This document shows positions 24,226 through 31,951 of a DNA stretch of 64,000 nucleotides, in pieces. Within the stretch, counting starts at the first letter, position 1. The number at the start of each line of letters is the position of its first letter. The stretch spans positions 62,001-126,000 of the forward strand of contig NZ_CP058910.1 of assembly GCF_013415885.1 (NCBI RefSeq). The letters run 5' to 3'. The translations under genes were made by a program, and so were the position numbers. A model generated the notes under the pieces. That model saw only the letters and a list, made by a program, of their open reading frames with translations, had not been told where the DNA came from and searched no databases. The DNA comes from Halosimplex rubrum (lineage in GTDB: Archaea > Halobacteriota > Halobacteria > Halobacteriales > Haloarculaceae).

Positions 24226-25278
24226 TCAGGACCCGTCGTAGGGCAGTTCCGGCTCGTAGTCGATCGCGGCGATGACCGCGTCGAGGACGCCTTCGACGTT
24301 CTCGTCCTCGGTGACGCTCATGTACAGGTCGGCCTCCACGTCCCGCGAGCGGTCGGCCTTGTTGCAGACCGTGAGGACGGGCACGTCGAAGCGGGCTTCG
24401 AGGTCGTCGCGAAGCGCCAGCTGCGTGTCGAGGGGGTAGCCACACTCCCCGCTGGCGTCGACGAGCACGAGCACGCCGTCGGCGAGGTGTTCGAGCGCGC
24501 TGGCGGCCTGGGACTCCACGTCGTTGCGCTCCTCGGGCGCTCGGTCGAGCAGGCCCGGCGTGTCGACGATCTGGTAGCGGATGTGGCCGTGGCTGGCGGG
24601 CGTCGCCCGCTCGCTGTTGGCGGCCAGGTCCGCCCCGTCGAAGTGGCCCACGCGGATTTCCGTCGTCGTGAACGGATACGAGGCGGTCTCGTTGCGGGCG
24701 TTGGTGACCGCGTTGACGAAGGTGGACTTGCCGACGTTGGGGTAGCCGGCGACGACGACGGTCGGCTCGTCGGGGCGGATGTCGGGCAGGGTCTTCAGGT
24801 CGTCGCGGGCGGCGCCGACCGCGGCGAGGTCGTCCTCGACCTCCTCGACCACGTCCGCGATGCGGGCGAACGCCTGCTTGCGGATCTTCGTCGCGGTGTC
24901 GATGTCGCTGCTGGCGAGGCGCTCGGCGTACTCGCGGCGGATGTCGGCGGTCTTGCGGCTCGCCCAGCCGACCTCCGAGAGGTGCTGGCGGACGGCGTCG
25001 ATGCCGCCGATATCGGGGGCGTCCTCGCCGGTGGTGTTCGACGCCATGATGGCGTCGGCGAGTTCGTAGTAAAACGGGTCGAGATCGTCGAAGTCGGGCC
25101 AGCCGGTGACGACGTTCTCCAGGTTGTCGGACGCGATATTCGAAGCGGTCTGGAGCATCGACTGCTGGGCGTCGAGGCCGTCCTTGGCCCGCCCCGCGCG
25201 TGCGGCCCGCGAGAACGCCTTGTCCACCAGCTCCTCGGCGGTCGGCGTCGTCTGCAGGTCCTCGAACGGTTGGCTCAT
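24226..25278 (-). CDS. NOG1-type GTPase
   Basis: 350 aa from the ATG at 25278. An N-terminal helical domain (~155 residues, QPFEDLQTTPTAEELVDKAF) precedes an Obg/NOG1 G domain: G1 VVAGYPNVGKSTFVNA, G2 YPFTT, G3 VDTPGLLDR, G4 TVCNKAD. The eukaryotic relative acts in 60S ribosome assembly; archaeal members are presumed ribosome-biogenesis GTPases. The length suits the archaeal form lacking the long eukaryotic C-terminus. Confidence 0.92.
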   Translation of the reverse strand: MSQPFEDLQTTPTAEELVDKAFSRAARAGRAKDGLDAQQSMLQTASNIASDNLENVVTGWPDFDDLDPFYYELADAIMASNTTGEDAPDIGGIDAVRQHLSEVGWASRKTADIRREYAERLASSDIDTATKIRKQAFARIADVVEEVEDDLAAVGAARDDLKTLPDIRPDEPTVVVAGYPNVGKSTFVNAVTNARNETASYPFTTTEIRVGHFDGADLAANSERATPASHGHIRYQIVDTPGLLDRAPEERNDVESQAASALEHLADGVLVLVDASGECGYPLDTQLALRDDLEARFDVPVLTVCNKADRSRDVEADLYMSVTEDENVEGVLDAVIAAIDYEPELPYDGS

Positions 25279-25476
25279 TGGGGCTCGATACACGGCCGGC
25301 GCGTAAAAGGCCGTTTACTCGCGGACGCCCGTGCGAGTCCGCCACAGCCCGCGAGCGGACCGACGCCGTCGGTCGCGGTCCGCGGTCGCCCTCGGTCGCG
25401 GTCCCGCGGTCGTTGTCGTCGCTCGCCCTGCGAACCCCGGCGGATCGCATATCAACGCCGGCCCCCTACCTCACCT

Positions 25477-25842
25477 ATGACCGACTGGAGCGCCGTCGTC
25501 TGGGGATTCGCAGCCGGTATCGTCGCGGGACTCGTCGCCTTCCTCGTCCCGGTGGTCGGCCACATCGGGGCCGGACTGATCGCGGGGTTCGTCGCCGGCT
25601 ACCTCGCCGGCGGCGGCCTCGGTAACGGGCTCTGGCACGGCCTCCTCGCCGGCGCCTTCGGCGGGCTCGTGCTCGTCCTCGTCACCGCCCCCATCGCCGG
25701 CCTGCTCGGCGGCGTCCTCGGCGGCCCCATCGGCGGCCTGTTCGGCGGGCTCAGCGTCGTCGTCGTCGGCCTCGTCATCGCGTTCGTCTTCGCCCTCGAC
25801 AGCGCCGTCGGCGGCGCCATCGGCGCGGTGCTGGCCGACTGA
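25477..25842 (+). CDS. DUF5518-type Gly-rich membrane protein
   Basis: 121 aa from the ATG at 25477. Almost entirely hydrophobic, with four helices punctuated by Gly motifs (GHIGAGLIAGFVAGYLAGGG, LLGGVLGGPIGGLFGG). This is the haloarchaeal DUF5518 architecture. No charged pore or catalytic residue is evident; the function is unknown. It is divergent from the GTPase gene. Confidence 0.8.
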   Translation: MTDWSAVVWGFAAGIVAGLVAFLVPVVGHIGAGLIAGFVAGYLAGGGLGNGLWHGLLAGAFGGLVLVLVTAPIAGLLGGVLGGPIGGLFGGLSVVVVGLVIAFVFALDSAVGGAIGAVLAD

Positions 25843-25890
25843 GCCGCCCGCGGAAGTCACCCTTTTGCCGATCCCGCCCCGAGGGTCGGC

Positions 25891-26205
25891 ATGGCCGAGA
25901 TCGACGCCGGCGAAGTCCTGCCCAACGAGCACGTCCAGAGCATGGCAGCCGCCGGCCGCGTCACCCAGATGCACCGCGGGCACAGGTACGCCGACGAGGG
26001 CGACACCTTCGAGATCGAGGGGACCACCTTCGAGGTGACCGACGTGACCCGCCGCACGCTCGGCGACCTCACCGACGAGGACGCCCAGCGGGAGGGGTCG
26101 GAGGACCTCGAAGCGTATCGGGAGCGACTGAACCGCGTCCACGACACCTTCGAGTGGGACGACGACAGCGAGGTCGTCCGCCATCGGTTCGAGCCGCGGG
26201 AGTAG
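25891..26205 (+). CDS. ASCH-domain-like protein
   Basis: 104 aa. The sequence AGRVTQMHRGHRYADEGDTFEIEGTTFEVTDVTRRTLGDLTDEDA fits an ASCH/PUA-like beta barrel that commonly binds RNA, with a following acidic helix (LEAYRERLNRVHDTFEWDDD). Haloarchaeal homologues are annotated as ASCH-domain proteins; the target is unknown. It starts 48 bases after the DUF5518 gene on the same strand, so the two may be co-transcribed. Confidence 0.8.
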   Translation: MAEIDAGEVLPNEHVQSMAAAGRVTQMHRGHRYADEGDTFEIEGTTFEVTDVTRRTLGDLTDEDAQREGSEDLEAYRERLNRVHDTFEWDDDSEVVRHRFEPRE

Positions 26206-26275
26206 TTTTCCGATCCCGGCACGCCGTCGATACGGAGTGGATCGGCGACACTCCTGCCGCGGGAACTACCGGCGA

Positions 26276-26298
26276 GAACAGCGTGAAAGCCCCGACCG
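26276..26298 (-). repeat. Solo end motif of family S palindrome
   Basis: gaacagcgtgaaagcccc plus cgaccg matches the terminal motif of the elements at 15499, 15656 and 36190, but no core or partner stem follows. Probably a decayed or partially deleted copy. Confidence 0.6.
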
Positions 26299-26400
26299 TG
26301 TCTGCGGCCGCGGCGGGTGTGTTCGCGGTGGAAACGGTCGCAGTATCGGTGCCGTCGGCTGTGCGGGTAGTCGATCGGTGAACGACCGCGTTCGCGACTC

Positions 26401-26688
26401 CTATCTCCGTTCGGCCAGTTCGTCGCGCAGGTCGTCGAGATCCATGTCCTTCATGGCGAGCAGGACGAGCAGGTGGTAGACGATGTCGGCGGACTCGTGG
26501 GCGATCTCCTCGCGGTCGTCGTCCTTGGCCGCCAGCAGCAACTCCGTGGTCTCCTCGCCGAGCTTCTCCAGCACGGCGTTCTCGCCCTTCTCGTGGGTGA
26601 ACAGCGAGGCGGTGTAGGAGTCGTCCGGTAGCTCGGCCTTCCGGTCCTCGATGACGGCGAACACCTCGTCGAGCACGTCGTCGGTCAT
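26401..26688 (-). CDS. hisE: Phosphoribosyl-ATP diphosphatase
   Basis: 95 aa, a MazG-like all-alpha pyrophosphatase for the second step of histidine synthesis. The metal-binding motif KLGEETTELLLAAK and the second acidic helix ESADIVYHLLVLLA are intact, with the N-terminal EVFAVIEDRKAELPDDSYTA also typical. HisI is not in the window, so this is the separate-gene form. Stand-alone location fits the scattered his genes of haloarchaea. Confidence 0.96.
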   Translation of the reverse strand: MTDDVLDEVFAVIEDRKAELPDDSYTASLFTHEKGENAVLEKLGEETTELLLAAKDDDREEIAHESADIVYHLLVLLAMKDMDLDDLRDELAERR

Positions 26689-26776
26689 TACCCGGGCTGT
26701 CGACGCGCTCCGGTAAGTCCCCTCGGGTTCGCGCTCGGGAGCGGTCGCGACTGACGACCGCGAGGCCGACGGCCGC

Positions 26777-27094
26777 TCACCGCCGGTCGCGCTCGGCGAG
26801 CCGGATCCGACGTTCTTCGAAGGCCTCGTCGTCGATCTCGCCGCGGGCGTAGCGCCGTTCGAGGGTCGTCATCGGGTCGACCCCGTCGGTCGCGTCGGCC
26901 GGTGCCGTCCCGACCGGGCCGTCGACCCGCGTCGCGAGCAGGTACACGGCGACGGCGAACAGCGCGACCGAGAGGACCACCCACAGCAGTCCCCAGGGGA
27001 TCCCGAGTCCCATCCAGCCGCCGGCTCCCATCGCTCCGCCGTTCGGCCCGTGGTGCGGTCCGTGCTGGAGCAGGTGTGTCGTCGTATCGATCAT
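26777..27094 (-). CDS. SHOCT-domain membrane protein
   Basis: 105 aa from the ATG at 27094. A His-rich N-terminus (HLLQHGPHHGPNGG) precedes one helix (IPWGLLWVVLSVALFAVAVYLL) and a C-terminal SHOCT motif, TTLERRYARGEIDDEAFEERR, a short oligomerisation or targeting segment. The His cluster may bind metal. Similar proteins are common near haloarchaeal membrane genes. Confidence 0.85.
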   Translation of the reverse strand: MIDTTTHLLQHGPHHGPNGGAMGAGGWMGLGIPWGLLWVVLSVALFAVAVYLLATRVDGPVGTAPADATDGVDPMTTLERRYARGEIDDEAFEERRIRLAERDRR

Positions 27095-27176
27095 CGTGTT
27101 ACCCTCGTGTGAACGGAGGCGCTCCGGAGATAAACCACCGGCCGGGATTGTCACAACCTGAGAACGGTGACGTGGT

Positions 27177-27216
27177 CCCGCTCGCTTATCCGAGGTCGCT
27201 CCCTGTGGTCGCGACC
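27177..27216. repeat. 40-bp direct repeat, duplicate of the pdxT 3' end
   Basis: Identical to 27304-27343, which encodes the last residues and stop of pdxT. The copy lies downstream of the gene. The 87 bases between are built of gctcgcttcgctcac/cttcgaggactccctt-type near-palindromes. Confidence 0.85.
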
Positions 27217-27303
27217 GCGCTGCTCACGGCTCGCTTCGCTCACCGTTCGCCCTTCGAGGACTCCCTTCGGTCGTCCTCGCCCTGCTCGCGGGTCGTTACA
27301 CTC

Positions 27304-27343
27304 CCCGCTCGCTTATCCGAGGTCGCTCCCTGTGGTCGCGACC
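27304..27343. repeat. 40-bp direct repeat overlapping the pdxT stop
   Basis: The genuine copy: it contains the TAA of pdxT (27313-27315) and the codons for its last nine or so residues. Its duplicate is at 27177-27216, offset by 127. Confidence 0.85.
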
Positions 27344-27924
27344 TCGCTCTGAAAAAACGCCAGGTCGTGAATCCGCGCGTCGTCGGTCAACTCCGGATGG
27401 AACGAAGTCGCCACCACGGGGCCGTCGCGGACGGCGACGGCGCGGCCGTCCCACTCGGCCAGCACCTCCACGTCGCCGACCGAATCGATGACGGGCGCGC
27501 GGATGAACACGGCGGGGAACGGCTCGTCGAGGCCCGTCACGTCCAGCGGCGCCTCGAAGCTGTCGGCCTGGCGGCCGAAGGCGTTGCGCTCGACGGTCAC
27601 GTCCACGAGGCCGAGCGAGTCCACGCGGTCGTCGTTGGGGTCGGTCGAGGCGACGATGAGGCCGGCACAGGTCGCCAACACGGGCTTGCCGTCGGCGACG
27701 TGGGCCTCGATTTCGGAGGCGATCCCCTCGCGGTGGAGGTGTCGGGAGATGGCCGTCGACTCGCCGCCCGGCAACAGGAGGATGTCGCAGTCGGGGACGA
27801 CGCCGGAGTGACGGATCTCGACGACTTCGGCCTCGTCGCCGTGGCTGGCGGCGGCTCGTCGGATGGCGTCGGCGTGTTCGCTCACGTCGCCCTGCACGGC
27901 GACGACGCCCGCCCTGATGGTCAT
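27313..27924 (-). CDS. pdxT: Pyridoxal 5'-phosphate synthase glutaminase subunit
   Basis: 203 aa. PdxT hydrolyses glutamine and channels ammonia to PdxS for vitamin B6 synthesis. Triad glutaminase motifs are GVVAVQGDVSEH, LLLPGGESTAISRHL, the nucleophile in PVLATCAGLIV, and the His/Glu pair in VVATSFHPELT. PdxS is not in the window. The final residues after FFQSEV coincide with the 40-bp repeat, so the C-terminal tail may have been replaced by repeat sequence. Confidence 0.96.
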   Translation of the reverse strand: MTIRAGVVAVQGDVSEHADAIRRAAASHGDEAEVVEIRHSGVVPDCDILLLPGGESTAISRHLHREGIASEIEAHVADGKPVLATCAGLIVASTDPNDDRVDSLGLVDVTVERNAFGRQADSFEAPLDVTGLDEPFPAVFIRAPVIDSVGDVEVLAEWDGRAVAVRDGPVVATSFHPELTDDARIHDLAFFQSEVATTGSDLG

Positions 27925-28017
27925 ACCACCTCTATCGAACGTGCGGCGAAAAACCTCTCGCTCTCCGCAGGCGTTGCGCGCTGGCGATTCAGGTCGGGGC
28001 CGGACGGCGCGCCCGAT

Positions 28018-28116
28018 TCAGTCGTCGGCCGACTCCTCGGCCGTCGGCTCTTCCTCTGTGTCCTCGCCCGGCGGGGCCGAGTAGAGCATCCCGCGGCTGG
28101 AACTGACTCGTGTCAT
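28018..28116 (-). CDS. Putative 32-residue acidic peptide upstream of pdxT
   Basis: An ATG at 28116 opens a 32-codon frame, MTRVSSSRGMLYSAPPGEDT, followed by a Glu-rich end EEEPTAEESADD and TGA. The codons are haloarchaeal in style (GAC, GAG, GCC) and the composition is halophilic. It lies 93 bases before pdxT on the same strand. No family is known to me; it may be a genuine small protein. It is too short for standard gene finders. Confidence 0.5.
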   Translation of the reverse strand: MTRVSSSRGMLYSAPPGEDTEEEPTAEESADD

Positions 28117-28282
28117 CGCCTGCCACTCCCAGATTCGCACTGATAACCGTACCCCTCAATGGCGTATGGTGTGTTAGACTACACCTAGAGAATATAAGGT
28201 CGCAATGGGGCGAGGGGCACAGCGCCGGTTCACCGGTCGGTAGGGCCAAACTGTTAGGGGTAGCGAGGCCGACAGTCGACCC

Positions 28283-29296
28283 ATGTCAGAGAGCCGGGAC
28301 CCGGTCGAGGCGCGCGCCGACGGCGAGCGCGACCTATACGAGGTGTCGACGTGGGAGCCGCGGTCACTGCTGGACAAGCTGTCGGTGTTCGTGTACGGGA
28401 CCGGCGTGTCGGCGCTGCGGCTGTTCGTCGTGGTGTTGGCGCTGGTCATCCTCGGTGCGCAGGTGGTCCTCGGCGGCCTCGGGGCGCTCGCGGACCCGAT
28501 CGTCGGGACCTTCACGCTGCTGTCGGCGGTGCCGGCGCTGGGCCTGGCGGCGTACGTCTGGTACGCCGACGTGACCAGCTCCGAGCCGCTGGAGCTGCTC
28601 GTCGGGACGTTCCTGCTGGGCGTGCTGTTCGCCGGCTTCGCAGGCGTGGTGAACACGGTCGTCAGCGTCTCGCTGGAGAGCCTGGGGCTGCTGTTCTGGG
28701 GCACCCAGATCCTCTACTTCTTCCTCGTCGTCGGGCCGGTCGAAGAGACCGTCAAGCTGTTGGCTGTCCGGCTGTACGCCTACCGCAAACCCGAGTTCGA
28801 CGCGGTCGTCGACGGCGCGGTCTACGGCGCGATGGCGGGGCTCGGCTTCGCGACCATCGAGAACGCCATCTACATCGCCGGCCAGACCGAGGGCATCGCC
28901 GACACCTTCAACCTCGTCGTGACCGGGACCGGCATCACGGCCGTCCGCGCACTCGCGGGGCCGGGCCACGTCATCTACTCCGCGTTCGCCGGCTACTACC
29001 TCGGCCTGGCGAAGTTCAACCGCGACCGGGCCGGCCCCATCGTCGTCAAGGGACTGCTGATCGCCACGCTCGTCCACGCGCTGTACAACACGCTGTCGGG
29101 CTTCCTCCCCGGCCTCGTCGCTGGCGTCACCGGGATCCCGTGGTTCGTCGCCTTCTTCGGGTTCATCATCCTCTACGACGGGATCTTCGGACTCCTGCTG
29201 ATCCGGAAGATCTCCCGGTACCGGAAAGCCTACCACGAGGCCACCGACGAGGCGCCGGACGGCGAGCGGGCCGACATGACGGAATTCGACGGCTGA
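28283..29296 (+). CDS. PrsW-family intramembrane metalloprotease
   Basis: 337 aa, about eight helices. The three PrsW metal/catalytic motifs are present: GPVEETVKLLAVR, FATIENAIYI and GPGHVIYSAFAGYYLG, plus VHALYNTLSG. In Bacillus PrsW cleaves an anti-sigma factor; archaeal substrates are unknown and no anti-sigma system exists here. Start at 28283 with a short polar N-terminus. Confidence 0.93.
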   Translation: MSESRDPVEARADGERDLYEVSTWEPRSLLDKLSVFVYGTGVSALRLFVVVLALVILGAQVVLGGLGALADPIVGTFTLLSAVPALGLAAYVWYADVTSSEPLELLVGTFLLGVLFAGFAGVVNTVVSVSLESLGLLFWGTQILYFFLVVGPVEETVKLLAVRLYAYRKPEFDAVVDGAVYGAMAGLGFATIENAIYIAGQTEGIADTFNLVVTGTGITAVRALAGPGHVIYSAFAGYYLGLAKFNRDRAGPIVVKGLLIATLVHALYNTLSGFLPGLVAGVTGIPWFVAFFGFIILYDGIFGLLLIRKISRYRKAYHEATDEAPDGERADMTEFDG

Positions 29297-29299
29297 GTG

Positions 29300-30577
29300 T
29301 CACTCGCCGTCGGTCGTCGAGCGGCGACGCCCCAGCAGATACCCGGTCCCCGCCAGAGCGGCCAGTGCGCCGCCGGCGCCGAATCCCGGACCGACGACGG
29401 GGACCGCGCCCCCGTCGTCGCGCTCTATCGCTTCGGCCTGTTTGTTCGCCCACGAGTCGTGGTGGCCCAGCGTGCCCAGGCGCACCCGGGAGCCGTCGCT
29501 CGACCCGTCGACACCGGCGTCCAGCGCGTACACGTGGCCGTCGCTGCCCCCGACGAAGAGCGTGCCGTCGACCACCGTCGGCCCTCCCCGTATTTTGTCG
29601 TCGATTCTGAACCGCCAGGCCTCCTCGCCGGTCTCCGCGTCGACCGCGTACACGTGTTCGTCGTAACTTCCGAAGAAGACGGTGTCGTCCGCCACCGTCG
29701 GCGCCGAGTTGACGCTCTCCCCGGTTTCGAAGCTCCACGCTTTCTCGCCGGTCTCCGCGTCGATCGCGTAGAGGCTGTCGTCGCTACTCCCGACGTAGAC
29801 GGTGCCGTCCGCGACCGTCGGCGACGAGAAGATCTCGTCCCCGGTGCCGTAGAACCACTCCGCTTCACCTGTCTCCGCGTCCACGGCGTGCAGGGCGGTA
29901 TTCTGACTCCCGATGAAGACGGTGCCGTCCGCGACCGTCGGCGACGAGGCCGTGGTTTCCCCGAGGGTCTCGAAGGTCCACAGCTCCTCGCCGGTCTCCG
30001 CGTCCAGGGCGTACAGTCTACCGTCATCGTTGCCGACGAACAGCCGCCCGTCGACCACCGTCGGGGACGAACTACCGGATCTGTCGCCCGTCTCGACCTC
30101 CCACTCCTCCTCGCCCGTCGCCGCGTCCAGGGCGACGACGCGCTCGTGGCTGTTCGCGGCGAAGACGGTGCCGTCCGCGACCGTCGGCGCCGAGTCGAAC
30201 GTCCACTCGACTTTGGTGCTCCACACCTCCTCGCCGGTCTCCGCGTCCAGCGCGGACACCTCGGCGTCGCCCGCTCCGACGAAGACGAGCCCACTGGCCA
30301 CCGTCGGAGTGGACTGGAGTACGTTCCCGATCTTGTTCTTCCACTCCTGTTCGCCGGTCGCCGCGTCGATGGCGTACAGCCAGCCGTCGCCGTCGGTGAC
30401 GAAGACGGTCCCGTCCACGATCGTCGGGCTCGTATAGATCGTGTCGCCGGTTTCGAAGTGCCAGACCAGTCGGTCGTCGGCCTGCTGCGCCGCGGCCGGC
30501 CGCCCCAGCGCGCCCGCCGCGGCCCCGGCGGCCGTCGTCTTCAGCAGGTGCCGGCGAGTGAGCGACGGTCCGGTCAC
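29300..30577 (-). CDS. Tat-exported PQQ-type beta-propeller with PGF-CTERM-like anchor
   Basis: 425 aa from a GTG at 30577. The Tat signal TRRHLLKTTAAGAAAGALG (residues ~7-25) is followed by eight near-identical blades (SPTVADGTVFVGS, LYAIDAETGEEAW). The C-terminus has PVVGPGFGAGGALAALAGTG, one helix, and basic GRRRS: a PGF-CTERM-like sorting signal, processed by archaeosortase ArtA in Haloferax with transfer to lipid. It should sit on the S-layer side. The blades are ~120-base DNA repeats of high identity, so copy number may vary between strains. It is convergent with prsW, three bases apart. Confidence 0.9.
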   Translation of the reverse strand: MTGPSLTRRHLLKTTAAGAAAGALGRPAAAQQADDRLVWHFETGDTIYTSPTIVDGTVFVTDGDGWLYAIDAATGEQEWKNKIGNVLQSTPTVASGLVFVGAGDAEVSALDAETGEEVWSTKVEWTFDSAPTVADGTVFAANSHERVVALDAATGEEEWEVETGDRSGSSSPTVVDGRLFVGNDDGRLYALDAETGEELWTFETLGETTASSPTVADGTVFIGSQNTALHAVDAETGEAEWFYGTGDEIFSSPTVADGTVYVGSSDDSLYAIDAETGEKAWSFETGESVNSAPTVADDTVFFGSYDEHVYAVDAETGEEAWRFRIDDKIRGGPTVVDGTLFVGGSDGHVYALDAGVDGSSDGSRVRLGTLGHHDSWANKQAEAIERDDGGAVPVVGPGFGAGGALAALAGTGYLLGRRRSTTDGE

Positions 30578-30817
30578 GCGTCGCTCCCCGTCCGGTCTCT
30601 CCGTATCTCGCGACTATCGACCGCACAAGTGTTGACACACATGTTGTCCTGTCTGTAACTCCTGGGAGTCGATCCACCGGGAGCACAGGGAAGCGCCGGT
30701 AATGAAATCTTCGACAGGCAGACACGAACACCGGTTCACGCGGCGCTTTTCGGGAGTTCGGTGGGACCACAACGGGTTCGAGGGGGCGGCTCGCCACGCT
30801 CGGGACGGGCCGCCCGG

Positions 30818-31528
30818 CTACCGGTACTCCCCGAGGGCCTCGCGCACGGCAGCCACGTCGGCGCCGGCCTCGGCGTCCCGGTCGGCCATCCCGAGCATCC
30901 GCTCGACGTACTTGGCGAACACGTCCACCTCGACGTGGACGCGGTCGCCGGGTTCCTTCGCCGAGAGCGTCGTCTCGTGGTAGGTCGTCGGGATGATCGC
31001 CACCGAGAACGTCCCGCCGGCGTCGTCGAGCGTAGCGACGGTCAGGCTGATCCCGTCCAGCGCGACCGACCCTTTCTCGACGACGTACTGTTCGAGTCCT
31101 GCGGGGAGTTCGAAGGTGTACGCCCAGTCACCGTCGGACGACGCGTCGCCCGACGAGGTCCCACTCGCTCCGCTCGCGGGACCCTCGCCCACCCGCTCGA
31201 TGTCGACGATCTCCGTGGTGCCGTCGACGTGGCCCTGGACGACGTGGCCGTCGAAGCGCTCGTCGGCGGCCAGCGCCCGTTCGAGGTTGACTTCCTGCCC
31301 CTCGCTCGCCGAGTCGAAGGTCGTCCGTTCGAGGGTCTCGGCGGCCAGGAACACCGAGAGCCACTCCCCGTCGGCGTGCTCCTCGACGGTGAGACACGCC
31401 CCGTCGACGCTGACGCTCTGGCCGCCCGTCAGGTCCTCGAACGTCGTCGCGATCCGGAGCCGCCGACCGGCGTCGCTGTCCTCTACCTCAACGATCTCGC
31501 CCGTCTCCTCGACGATACCGGTGAACAT
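30818..31528 (-). CDS. ribE: Riboflavin synthase (alpha-type)
   Basis: 236 aa from the ATG at 31528 (MFTGIVEETGEI). Two lumazine-binding barrels: MFTGIVEETG, SVDGACLTVEE in the first, and FDGHVVQGHVDGT, SVALDGISLTVATL in the second. It dismutates 6,7-dimethyl-8-ribityllumazine to riboflavin. Many archaea use the unrelated RibC-type enzyme, but haloarchaea have this bacterial-type form. An unusual ~20-residue Gly/Ser/Asp insert lies between VGEGPASG and DWAYTFELP inside the second barrel. Confidence 0.95.
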   Translation of the reverse strand: MFTGIVEETGEIVEVEDSDAGRRLRIATTFEDLTGGQSVSVDGACLTVEEHADGEWLSVFLAAETLERTTFDSASEGQEVNLERALAADERFDGHVVQGHVDGTTEIVDIERVGEGPASGASGTSSGDASSDGDWAYTFELPAGLEQYVVEKGSVALDGISLTVATLDDAGGTFSVAIIPTTYHETTLSAKEPGDRVHVEVDVFAKYVERMLGMADRDAEAGADVAAVREALGEYR

Positions 31529-31653
31529 ACCCGAGGCTTGGGACGATCGTCGCAAAAGAGTTACCGTTCCCGAATGTGTGATGTTCCACTCCGATTTCGC
31601 CTCGGGCGCTCGGAGACGGGGGGCTTTTGCCGGTCGGGGCGGTACCGGGGTGC

Positions 31654-31902
31654 ATGGCGCGGAGTATCCTCGGGATGGTCGGGCTGGGGACGACGCTGGT
31701 GTTCGCGATCCCGGTCGCGCTGCTGGGACTGGAGTTCCTGCTGGCCCGGGGCCAGACGACCGTCGGCGGGGGCCTGCTCGTCGTCGCCGCGCTGATGGTC
31801 GCCATCGAGGAGTACGTCACGACGCCGGACGACCTGGCCGGCGAGGCCGTCGACAAGACGGTCGGCGCGGTCGCGAAGTCGTCCGACGACGACGAGGAGT
31901 GA
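31654..31902 (+). CDS. Small two-helix membrane protein (DUF7533-like)
   Basis: 82 aa from the ATG at 31654 (MARSILGMVGLGTT). Two hydrophobic helices are joined by ARGQTT, then an acidic tail EEYVTTPDDLAGEAVDKTVG. I recall this as a haloarchaeal DUF7533 protein; the number is from memory. Function unknown. It is 49 bases before the Agl23-like gene on the same strand. Confidence 0.75.
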   Translation: MARSILGMVGLGTTLVFAIPVALLGLEFLLARGQTTVGGGLLVVAALMVAIEEYVTTPDDLAGEAVDKTVGAVAKSSDDDEE

Positions 31903-31951
31903 CCCGTTAGAGATCCAAGCGTTGAAATCGTGAGGGGGCGACACGGCGGAC

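Noticed and set aside
23943-24275. Plus-strand frame, ~110 aa, in the gap after the zinc-ribbon gene
   Set aside because: TTG start, C-terminal half antisense to the GTPase gene and Arg-rich, no family likeness.
29500-30500. Periodic ~120-base repeats considered as a repeat array or CRISPR
   Set aside because: They are in-frame propeller blades of one protein.
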